The position numbers were made by a program, and so were the translations under genes. Positions 1 to 7,191 of a stretch of 29,793 nucleotides of DNA are shown one piece after another (the first letter of the stretch is position 1; each line of letters starts with the position of its first letter). The stretch spans positions 1 through 29,793 of the forward strand of contig CAZJFS010000039.1 in NCBI GenBank assembly GCA_964545075.1, given 5' to 3'. The stretch comes from DAOPXV01 sp035352535 (GTDB lineage Bacteria > Muiribacteriota > UBA9980). A model generated the notes under the pieces. It ran no database searches. It was not told where the DNA came from and saw nothing but the letters and a program-made list of their open reading frames with translations.

Positions 1-822
1 GCCGGCGTTATAGACGTACCTGAGCACGCGTGGGTTGTTGCGGAGCCTTACAGGCGCCATAACGGCGGTCGTTGAACCTGTGATGATACCTGTCTGCGGA
101 AATGTGCCCCAAGTAGTAAACGCCGCGTCACTCGCAAATTCGAAAGCGGCGGAAATGTTGATATTGCTATTGCACTGAACGTCCTTGTTGAAAGTAAAGT
201 CAATATATTCACCCACGTCGATGGTGCCGTTGTTATTGTTATCCCAGACATAAACGGACGAAAGAACGAGCTTGTCGCCGAGATAGTAGTTGACGATGTC
301 ACGGGAACGACCGGTTTCGGTTATACCATATGAATTGCCACCAATGCAAGTAAGAAGATCTGAACCCATTGAAGCAATGACACCGGCGGAAGTATTGAGC
401 AGGTAAGGTGAACCCCAAGGATCCGGCGGAACGCTCTTGAGGTAAGAACCAATAAGAGCGTAGAGATTATTCGATGAATAATCGGTCCACTGAGCCGAAG
501 CACCACCAACAGTAGCCCATTCAGGCCTGAAACTGTTCAAAGCGCCGCCATAAAAAGAATAATATTTCGTTCCTGCCGAACCTACGGCATTGGAAGAATA
601 ATTGTAGTTTGAGAATGGAGTGTTTTCAAGTGAATCATAAAGCCTGATCGCGCCGGCGAACATATCTAAGTCCTGCTGAGCCTTGGCGACTTTCGCTTTA
701 TAGAGATAATCATCGAGGAACCATGCCGCGAGACCGACAAGCAATAACATGATCGTGATAGCGACGAGCAATTCAATAAGTGAAAATGCTCCGGATTTCC
801 TTTTTCTTAAGTTAAACATCAT
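1..822 (-). CDS. Type II/IV pseudopilin with prepilin N-terminus and an EF-hand-like loop, partial (3' end off window)
   Basis: The frame from ATG at 822 is open for 274 codons to the left edge, so the C-terminus is missing. The N-terminus is a class III prepilin signal: a basic leader (LRKRKSGA), then FSLIELLVAITIMLLLVGLA, the hydrophobic assembly helix. Glu falls at +5 if prepilin peptidase cuts after Ala12, so the -1 residue would be Ala rather than the commoner Gly. A globular region rich in Tyr, Ser and Asn follows, with SYLKSVPPDPWGSPY, a segment typical of GspG-like pseudopilins. Residues 194-205 (DNNNNGTIDVGE) match the EF-hand/dockerin loop pattern DxNxNGxIxxxE. After it comes a beta-rich, Ig-like stretch. 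AAGGAG lies 9 nt upstream. A second Met follows directly (ATG at 819). Role: minor or major subunit of a pilus or type II secretion pseudopilus in the cell envelope. No other pilus assembly gene is visible here. Confidence 0.85.
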   Translation of the reverse strand, partial: MMFNLRKRKSGAFSLIELLVAITIMLLLVGLAAWFLDDYLYKAKVAKAQQDLDMFAGAIRLYDSLENTPFSNYNYSSNAVGSAGTKYYSFYGGALNSFRPEWATVGGASAQWTDYSSNNLYALIGSYLKSVPPDPWGSPYLLNTSAGVIASMGSDLLTCIGGNSYGITETGRSRDIVNYYLGDKLVLSSVYVWDNNNNGTIDVGEYIDFTFNKDVQCNSNINISAAFEFASDAAFTTWGTFPQTGIITGSTTAVMAPVRLRNNPRVLRYVYNAG

Positions 823-831
823 AGGGATCAA

Positions 832-837
832 CTCCTT
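832..837 (-). promoter_or_regulatory. Shine-Dalgarno site of the pseudopilin gene
   Basis: AAGGAG on the minus strand lies 9 nt before the ATG at 822. It supports this start over others in the AT-rich leader. Confidence 0.7.
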
Positions 838-991
838 TTAGATTTTGAAAAGTTTATTTATATTAACGTTTGACGACTAAATAGATTCCCCACCTCCCCG
901 GATAAAATGAATAAGCTAAGTTCTTTATTTATTTTTTTAACTTTTCAGCTATTAAACACGCACTTTGAAAGCGCGGTATAAGTTATTATCG

Positions 992-1018
992 TTATCGGCA
1001 CAATCAAAGTTTTACTTA
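992..1018 (-). promoter_or_regulatory. Possible sigma-28-type promoter for the pseudopilin gene
   Basis: The minus strand reads TAAG, 15 nt, then GCCGATAA. The known FliA consensus is TAAA-N15-GCCGATAA, so the -10 octamer is exact and the -35 core matches 3 of 4. Transcription would start near 985, giving a leader of about 160 nt. No flagellar gene is present, and the same octamer occurs by chance inside a coding region near 13230, so this is only a candidate. Confidence 0.3.
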
Positions 1019-1287
1019 GACCCGTTTAAGCTAAATATTTTTGTTTTTTCAGCTTTTACTCTGTTTTATGCTTTTTAGCTTCGAAATAAGGCCATTATAA
1101 ACTTATTTAAAAAACAATGTTTGTTTATTTTAAAACCGTAAGTTCACTATAACTTTAGAATATAACAATCAGAATTAAGACGAATCTTAAATTTAATTTA
1201 TCATAAAATAATTAAAATTGCAAGAAAAAATTAAGTTATTTTTAATAAGTATAGCAATTTAGTAAAAAAATAATAAGTGCCGCGGCG

Positions 1288-2112
1288 TTATTCGCCAATA
1301 ATTTTTTTTATGCGCGTTATAAGTTCTTTAGAATCAAAGGGTTTGACCATATAATTCTGAGCGCCCATCTGTATCGCTTTTACGATCTCTTCCTTCTGGC
1401 TTCTGGCGGTTAGCATCATTATAGGCATAGATTTGGTCTTTTCGTCCGCCTTGACCTTTGAAAGAACGTCAAAGCCGTTCATTCCGGGCATCGCGACATC
1501 GAGCAGCATAAGCGACGGAACTTCGGTCTGCAGATGATTTATCGCGTCCATTCCGTTTTTAGCCGTTGCAACATTGAATCCGGCCCTTTTCAAGACCACT
1601 TCCACAAGCCTGAGAATATCCGGATCGTCATCCACGATCAGTATTTTTTTTCGTTCGACCTCGGCCAGATAATGCGGTATATCGAGCTCAAAGGCGCGGA
1701 GTTTCGCGACCGCCGGATTATTATAATCTAAAATTATTTTGCCGCGCTTAAGCTGTATGTTGAGGATATCGAGATATTTGACGGCCTGCATTATAAGTTC
1801 GAGTATCTTCGAATTAAACGGGATTTTATTGTTCTTTATTAAAATGATAACTTTCAGTATCAAAGAAGCATATTCAGCGATCTCAGGAAACCCCGAAGAC
1901 GCGCCGGAAGACATCAGATCCTGGAAAGACAGCTCAACATCGTGCGCCGCCTCGGACGAACCGGGATTTGCGAACAAATTTAAATACGCTTTCTTTACTT
2001 TTTCAACTTTAACGCCAAAATCGACGGCGGAATTTTGATCGCCAGAAAAATGAACAGCTTCGGAAGTTTCTGGCGTTTCGGCTGGTATTGTCAGGCTCTC
2101 GTCAATGATCAT
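1288..2112 (-). CDS. Response regulator with N-terminal degenerate HPt-like domain
   Basis: The protein has 274 residues in two parts. Residues about 156-274 form a complete receiver domain: acidic triad D161-D163, phosphoacceptor D205 in LMLLDVAMPG, switch T235 in MLTARS, and K257 in VKPFD. Residues about 30-130 look like an alpha-helical HPt domain. The segment QDLMSSGASSGF lines up without gaps on the HPt consensus HxLKGxxxxxGF, but the phosphorylated His is Gln64 and the first Gly is Ser. There is no DNA-binding output domain, so the protein probably signals through protein contacts or relays phosphate from a kinase elsewhere. It lies downstream of the sigma-54 activator on the same strand, separated by 297 nt. 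GAGGA lies about 12 nt before the ATG, a little far. The receiver assignment is firm; the HPt ancestry is inferred from one motif. Confidence 0.88.
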   Translation of the reverse strand: MIIDESLTIPAETPETSEAVHFSGDQNSAVDFGVKVEKVKKAYLNLFANPGSSEAAHDVELSFQDLMSSGASSGFPEIAEYASLILKVIILIKNNKIPFNSKILELIMQAVKYLDILNIQLKRGKIILDYNNPAVAKLRAFELDIPHYLAEVERKKILIVDDDPDILRLVEVVLKRAGFNVATAKNGMDAINHLQTEVPSLMLLDVAMPGMNGFDVLSKVKADEKTKSMPIMMLTARSQKEEIVKAIQMGAQNYMVKPFDSKELITRIKKIIGE

Positions 2113-2297
2113 ATTTTTTAAAAATCCTCATTCTTTATGTCTGATTTTGCGCATGCGAGCATAATGTGTTGCTAATGGTATCAGATTTGTAAATGTTTGT
2201 CAATTGAAATTTGATTTCTGAAATCTTGCCGCCTTAACCCGACGCCGGACTTTTTCGCAACCTTTTTACTTTTCAAAGAGCATTTGCAATTTATAAA

Positions 2298-2312
2298 GCA
2301 TTCTTTATGCCA
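2298..2312 (-). promoter_or_regulatory. Candidate sigma-54 (-24/-12) promoter upstream of the response regulator
   Basis: The minus strand reads TGGCATAAAGAATGC, followed by T. It has GG and GC separated by exactly 10 nt, with TGGCA and TGC matching the known consensus TGGCAC-N5-TTGCW. It lies about 185 nt before the response-regulator ATG and downstream of a sigma-54 activator gene. The rest of 2113-2409 is AT-rich with no supported gene. Confidence 0.35.
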
Positions 2313-2409
2313 GAATATTTGCAAATAATATAAAAGTAAAGATATCTTATTCAGATAGCGCTTCAGCTTCACAAAATTCCCTGTATTTTCAAGCTTTTTA
2401 AAACAGCCG

Positions 2410-4979
2410 TTACATCAGGCCGAATTTTTTCATCCGCCGCCACAATGTAGAACGATCAATGTTTAAATATTTGGCCGCCGCAACTTTATTCCCGCCAAAT
2501 TTTAATAATGCGTCCATTATAGACTGTTTTTGTAGTTTTTCAGCGTCGCCCACCAGCGCAACAGTTGCNNNNNNNNNNNNNNNNNNNNNNNNNNNNNNNN
2601 NNNNNNNNNNNNNNNNNNNNNNNNNNNNNNNNNNNNNNNNNNNNNNNNNNNNNNNNNNNNNNNNNNNNCCATTATAGACTGTTTTTGTAGTTTTTCAGCG
2701 TCGCCCACCAGCGCAACAGTTGCACCAGCCGGTGAATCAGTTGCGTTCCCTTTTGCGGCAGTTGCATCAAACAGCGCATCAGTTGCAGCTTCATTCGCAG
2801 CAGTTGCATGACGGTCTATCGTTTGTTTGCGTACAACTGTTTTATCTTCTTCTTTTCTTTTTTCGGCATGCCCGGACTTTGACGCCGCCTGTTCGCCGCC
2901 TGAAACATCATTCGTTCCAGCGGCCGGCCTCCCGCCCCTTGCAGCCATGGCATTCTGGCGAAAAGCGACTGCCTGAGCTTCTTTTCTTTCGATAATTTGC
3001 GCGTATTCAGGCGAAAGATGTTCGGCGCCTATCTCGTTGCCTTTGCAAAAAATAAATGCGTAATCTATTATATTCTGAAGTTCTCTTATATTTCCGGGAA
3101 ATTCGTAAGACATCAAAAATTCAAAAACGTCTTTAGAGACGCGAGAGATATTTTTATGATACCTGGCGTTAAAATTATTCATAAAATGTTCTATCAATAG
3201 TTCAGTATCCTCGTGCCGGTCCTTTAAAGGCGGAATTTTCAGGCTCACTATTTTAAGCCTGTAATACAGATCGGCCCTGAATTTACCCGATTTGACGAGC
3301 GACGCAAGATCGACGTTCGTCGCGGCGATGATTCTTACATTGGCTTCGACGGTATTATTCGCGCCAAGCGGTTCGTAACTTTTTTTCTCGATAACGCGCA
3401 GTATTTTGACCTGAAGATTTAGCGGCAGCTCGCCTATTTCGTCCAAAAAGATGGTGCCGCCCGAAGCGGCCTCGAATTTACCAGGCTTATTTCTGTCCGC
3501 GCCGGTAAAAGCGCCTTTCACATAACCAAAAAGTTCCGATTCCAAAAGCGTGTCCGGCAGCGCCCCGCAGTTTATCGTCAAAAAAGGCTTCCCCGCGCGA
3601 TCGGACACATTATGGATAACCTCCGCCACGAGGCTTTTTCCGGTACCCGTCGCGCCCTCTATAAGCACGTTGCAATCATGCCCGGCTATGGTCGGAATTA
3701 TATTAAAAACGCTTTTCATGTATGAACTTCTGCCGACAATGTCGTTGAACGAATACTTTTCTATCAGCTCTTTTTTCGCCGTTTTTATTTCTTCCTCGAC
3801 TCTTTTGCGTTCGGTGATATCGCGTATGTTCGTGACTACGCGCACGACTTTTTCGCCGTCAAAAACGGGCGTCTTGCGAATTTCTAATATCAACGCCCGC
3901 CCGCCTATTTTCAAGGTGTTTTCAATAAAAAGCTCATGGCCGCCGGTAAATATCCGCCCGTATTCTTCTTCCAGGTCTTTTGAAAGAAAATGCGCGAGAG
4001 CGCTTATATGCTTTCCGACAAGGTCCGATTCAAGACCCAGCTCTTCATTAATTGCCTTGAAAGCGGCGTTCATCAATACTATTTTCATTTCTTCGTCAAT
4101 GACGAATATCCAGTCGAACATCGAATTTATCGTCGTATAATAAAGCCGCTCGGAACGCTTCAAAGCGTTCTCGACATCCTTGCGCTCCGTTATATCTATC
4201 GTGATGCCGCCTAAAAGCGGGCTCTTTCCATGTTTCGGTATCTGAAAACGCCGCGATATAAAAGCATGCGTTTTGCCCGTCGGAGCGAGCGTCCAGCTCT
4301 CCTCGCGTTCCTCGCACTTTCCCTGGATAAGCACTTTCATGTCTTCGACCCACATGCTTTTTCCGAATTCATCGCCCCATATCTCTTCGTCGGTCTTCCC
4401 GGTCATACCGTCAAGCTTTACGCCCAGAAGTTCTTCAAAACGCTTGTTAAAAAACAGAAGCCTCGTCTCGGAATCCTTGATATAAACGCCGCCGGGAAAA
4501 TTCTGCATGAAAAGCGAAAAGATGTCCTGGCTTTCCTGAAGTTTTTCCTCAAGGTTATATTTGGTTATATCGCTGTCTATTCCGCGATAGCCGGCGATAT
4601 TTCCAGATTCATCGTAAAAAGGCCCGGCGACGGTTCGAAGCGCTACAAGACGCCCGTTTTTATGGATTCCGACGCGGGCGATATCGATCTTTTCACCGCA
4701 TCTAACCGCTTTTTCAAAAAGCAGGCGGACCCTTTCAACGTCGTCTCCATGGGTGAGATCGAAAAAATTTTTATCGCAGATCTCATCCGGCCGGTAACCC
4801 AGAATATCCAAAATCTGACCGCTGGAATAAATATAGCGAAGGCCGAGATCGATAGCCCAGAGCCAGTCGGAAGTATTTTCAGCGAAAAATCCGGGATCGC
4901 AAACGGTCGATTCGACGAATTTCATATCTTTTATATTATTTTTATCATTACGCGGATTTTTGTTTTTCATTTTCCACAT
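2410..4979 (-). CDS. PAS-PAS-PAS-AAA+-Fis sigma-54-dependent transcriptional activator (spans assembly gap)
   Basis: This is an enhancer-binding protein that drives sigma-54 RNA polymerase. Three PAS sensor domains lie at about 28-140, 150-265 and 275-395. The AAA+ core covers about 410-645: Walker A GATGTGKS (442-449), the sigma-54 contact loop GAFTGA (489-494), Walker B GGTIFLDEIG (507-516), the arginine-finger region FRADLYYRL, and sensor II PGNIREL. An Ala/Lys-rich linker of about 100 residues follows. Read literally, the frame breaks in 100 Ns at 2569-2668. The 55 nt on each side are identical, so I read the gap as a false insertion of 155 nt. Removing it restores the frame and adds GGNKVAAAKYLNIDRSTLW, a classic Fis helix-turn-helix, ending at TAA 2410-2412. 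The repaired length is 804 residues. There is no receiver domain, so the PAS domains probably sense the signal. The start is uncertain: ATG 4979 lacks a clear ribosome site and ATG 4970 is the alternative. Confidence 0.9.
2514..2568. repeat. Left copy of 55-nt contig-end duplication
   Basis: These 55 nt directly before the Ns are identical to 2669-2723. They encode the same residues of the activator just before its Fis helix-turn-helix. An exact 55-nt overlap equals a k-mer length often used by de Bruijn assemblers, so this is most likely one locus written twice. Confidence 0.9.
2569..2668. other. Assembly gap: run of exactly 100 N
   Basis: One hundred Ns of fixed, placeholder length sit between two identical 55-nt contig ends. 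The gap falls inside the sigma-54 activator gene. The true missing length is probably zero, because merging the two ends restores a full-length protein in frame. Confidence 0.98.
2669..2723. repeat. Right copy of 55-nt contig-end duplication
   Basis: Identical to 2514-2568. Its last 7 nt (CAGTTGC) are the core of the last unit of the 21-bp tandem repeat at 2703-2807. The contig therefore ends exactly where a repeat unit could branch in an assembly graph. Confidence 0.9.
2703..2807 (-). repeat. Five 21-bp degenerate tandem repeats in the activator linker
   Basis: On the minus strand, GCAACTG recurs at 2807, 2786, 2765, 2744 and 2723, exactly 21 nt apart. The units encode the heptads ATAANEA, ATDALFD, ATAAKGN, ATDSPAG and ATVALVG (residues 725-759), so the period keeps the frame. 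The repeat lies in the flexible linker between the AAA+ core and the Fis domain. Changes in unit number would alter linker length by 7 residues without breaking the protein. Confidence 0.85.
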
Positions 4980-5114
4980 TATAACACAGCCAGGGCGAGC
5001 TGTAAAGAAGCGGGCAACCTTTTTTCGATAAAATTACTTGAGCCGCACGCTAAATAATTTCATTTTTTTTCCGAAATGTGTCTTTGAATTCCTTATATTT
5101 TAAAGGAGAAAATT

Positions 5115-7109
5115 ATGGACAATTTTAACTATAAACTTTATACCGACAGCGTTTACTCGGAAAACGCGAAATATTTTCTGTTATGCGCAGCGATAATCGC
5201 CATGATACTTTTAGGCGTCGGGCCGGCCCATTCGCAACAGCAGGACAGCACCGCCAACAACCCTTATCCCACGGGATGGAGTTCGGACATGATGGTATCC
5301 TACAAGGCTATCAACGCCATCCGGCCTGAAGGGGTAATGGACTCGAAAGGCAATGTCCACATGGTATGGGAAGATAACGAAGACGATATTTATTACGCCC
5401 AGATCGACGAATCCGGATCGCTCGTCGTGGCGCAAAAACCGCTCACGCAAACAGCTTTTAAAGACGGCAAAACTTCCAACTACCCTTCTATAACTTCCGA
5501 CCGCTACGGCGATCTCTGGGCATTCTGGCAGGACAACAGAGCGGGCATATATGAAATTTATTTCGCCAGATCGACCGACAACGGAAGGACCTGGTCGCAG
5601 GAACAGCGGTTGACGTCGGCCGACGGAATGCAGTCGCAGCGCCCGAGAGCGCACGCCAAGTTCTACGGCGAATCCGGACGTGTGTACGTTACGTGGCAGG
5701 ACAGAAGAACCGGCAATTTCGAAGTTTTTCTGAGAATGATAAGCTACAATATAACCGACGCTACGATAAACTGGGGAACCGACATACAGGTAACCGAAAC
5801 CGACGGTTTCGAATCGACAGTACCGGACATCCACTGCTACAAGGACTGGATATATCTGGCGTGGAACGATCTTAGAAACGGAGTCAACGAGATATATTTC
5901 AAAAAAAGTAATGACAAGGGCGAAAACTTCTCGGCTGAAATATCGGTGTCGGATATCGACGGATTCGCCTCGGAACGCGCGCGCCTCTGGGCAAATTCAA
6001 GCGGGCTTTCAATAGTATGGCACGATCTGCGCGAGAATAATTTCGAAGTATATTATAAGATGCTGGAACACAATCTCATAACTTCGAGAACGATAATCCC
6101 GACAAAAAGGATTTCCAAAAAAGATATTTACGATTCGATGAACCCTACGATCACCTCCGACGATAAAACCGTTTACGTGGCCTGGGAAGACGCCGCCGAC
6201 GGCCAGAAAAAAGAGATCTTTTACACCAATTCCGCGGACCAGGGCAAATCCTTCATTCCGACGACGGTCATGACTGGCTATTCGTCATTCGGCTTCTCGG
6301 AATCGTCCGAATATCCCAAAATCATGACGAATAACCAGAACGTCCATCTGGCATGGGCGAGAAAATATTCCAATAACTATGATATATTCTATAAGGGCAC
6401 GCTCGTAAAATTGTTGAATACGACGCCGGTGGCTAAATCGGTTAACGCGGCGACGAACACTGAAATAAGCATGGAATTTTCAAAAATGATGAACGCCAAC
6501 GCACTTCAGGGCGCGGTAACCGTCGTGGGCGAGCAGGAAATAATAAGCGGAACGATCACGTTCTTAAATTATGACTCTCCGACTGGGACCGTATCGAAAT
6601 TAAAATTCACGCCCGCCAAGCTGCTTTCGCCGAATCAGACCTATACGGTAAGAATAGCCGCGACGGCCAAGGACAAGAACGGAAACTCCATGGTCGGAAA
6701 CGCCATGGGAAATTTCGACGGCATAAGCTCCGGGGATTATATATGGTCGTTCGCGACCGGCTCCGGCGGAACGGCTAAGAGCCTGCTGCGAAACATAGTG
6801 AATTCGCCAAACCCTTTCAATTATATAACCAACCCGCCCGGAACGTATTTTAATTACTCCATCGACACCGAACAGACGATCGGCGACACGAAGATCAAAA
6901 TTTACGCCATGTCCGGACGCCTTATAAAAACAATAGATATGGCGAGCAGCCTCAAGGGCCTGAACCAGCAATACTGGGACGGCCTGGACGAATCGGGAAA
7001 CCGCCTGGCCAATGGCGTCTATCTTTATAAAATATTCGTCGAAATAGGCTCCGACGAATTCGTGGCCAAGGGAAAAATGATCGTCATGAGCGAAAAGAAT
7101 TTAAATTAA
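5115..7109 (+). CDS. Secreted seven-bladed Asp-box propeller protein with Ig-like and FlgD-like C-terminal domains
   Basis: The protein has 664 residues, with AAAGGAG 8 nt before the ATG. A long basic/hydrophobic N-terminus ends in AHS (residue 40), a probable signal peptide. Residues 75-430 contain seven repeats built round W-x-D-x-R-x-G-x-x-E-[IV]-Y at about 85, 138, 194, 250, 302, 357 and 414. Asp boxes are STDNGRTW (153-160), SNDKGENF (265-272) and SADQGKSF (373-380). This indicates a sialidase-like beta-propeller fold, but no catalytic sialidase residues can be assigned, so a binding role is as likely. Residues about 436-550 resemble an SbsA-type Ig-like (Big_5) domain. Residues about 570-660 (SPNPFN, KIKIYAMSGRLIKTIDM, YWDGLDESGNRLANGVYLYK) match the FlgD-like/Por-type C-terminal domain found on exported surface proteins. 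It lies 25 nt before a PorV-like gene and is probably co-transcribed with it. Confidence 0.85.
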   Translation: MDNFNYKLYTDSVYSENAKYFLLCAAIIAMILLGVGPAHSQQQDSTANNPYPTGWSSDMMVSYKAINAIRPEGVMDSKGNVHMVWEDNEDDIYYAQIDESGSLVVAQKPLTQTAFKDGKTSNYPSITSDRYGDLWAFWQDNRAGIYEIYFARSTDNGRTWSQEQRLTSADGMQSQRPRAHAKFYGESGRVYVTWQDRRTGNFEVFLRMISYNITDATINWGTDIQVTETDGFESTVPDIHCYKDWIYLAWNDLRNGVNEIYFKKSNDKGENFSAEISVSDIDGFASERARLWANSSGLSIVWHDLRENNFEVYYKMLEHNLITSRTIIPTKRISKKDIYDSMNPTITSDDKTVYVAWEDAADGQKKEIFYTNSADQGKSFIPTTVMTGYSSFGFSESSEYPKIMTNNQNVHLAWARKYSNNYDIFYKGTLVKLLNTTPVAKSVNAATNTEISMEFSKMMNANALQGAVTVVGEQEIISGTITFLNYDSPTGTVSKLKFTPAKLLSPNQTYTVRIAATAKDKNGNSMVGNAMGNFDGISSGDYIWSFATGSGGTAKSLLRNIVNSPNPFNYITNPPGTYFNYSIDTEQTIGDTKIKIYAMSGRLIKTIDMASSLKGLNQQYWDGLDESGNRLANGVYLYKIFVEIGSDEFVAKGKMIVMSEKNLN

Positions 7110-7191
7110 ATATAATTATAGCGGCCGGCGCAAAATGAAGCTATCAATTAATTCGCCGCGCAGCCGATATAAACATAAAATGAGGTATTTT

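Larger units (their letters stand above)
823..1287. other. AT-rich intergenic leader upstream of the pseudopilin gene
   Basis: This 465-nt stretch without a gene lies between the response-regulator stop and the pseudopilin start. It is very AT-rich with no credible ORF. Two departures stand out on the minus strand. One is the octamer GCCGATAA at 992-999, with TAAG 15 nt upstream, resembling a sigma-28 promoter. The other is a G-rich purine tract at 888-899 containing GGAGGTG. I looked for the conserved core of the cyclic-di-GMP-I riboswitch and did not find it. No strong hairpin with a T-run was seen, so transcription from the response-regulator gene could continue into the pseudopilin gene. 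Confidence 0.6.

Noticed and set aside
823..1287. Cyclic-di-GMP riboswitch upstream of the pseudopilin gene
   Set aside because: The conserved GEMM core is absent from either strand of the leader.
2181..2372. 63-residue minus-strand ORF in the intergenic region
   Set aside because: AT-rich, low-complexity, no ribosome site or recognisable domain, and it overlaps the candidate sigma-54 promoter.
2514..2723. The 55-nt direct repeat as an attachment site or mobile-element boundary
   Set aside because: It is exactly at both sides of a 100-N placeholder and its length fits an assembler k-mer, so it is an artefact.
3550..4140. 196-residue plus-strand ORF
   Set aside because: Antisense to the AAA+ and PAS3 coding region; no motif of its own.
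2517..4979. Activator ending near 2517 without a helix-turn-helix
   Set aside because: This end arises only by reading through the 100 Ns in the wrong frame; merging the duplicated 55 nt gives a proper C-terminus ending at 2410.
4230..5057. 275-residue plus-strand ORF
   Set aside because: Antisense shadow of the PAS domains of the sigma-54 activator, which has clear family motifs on the other strand.
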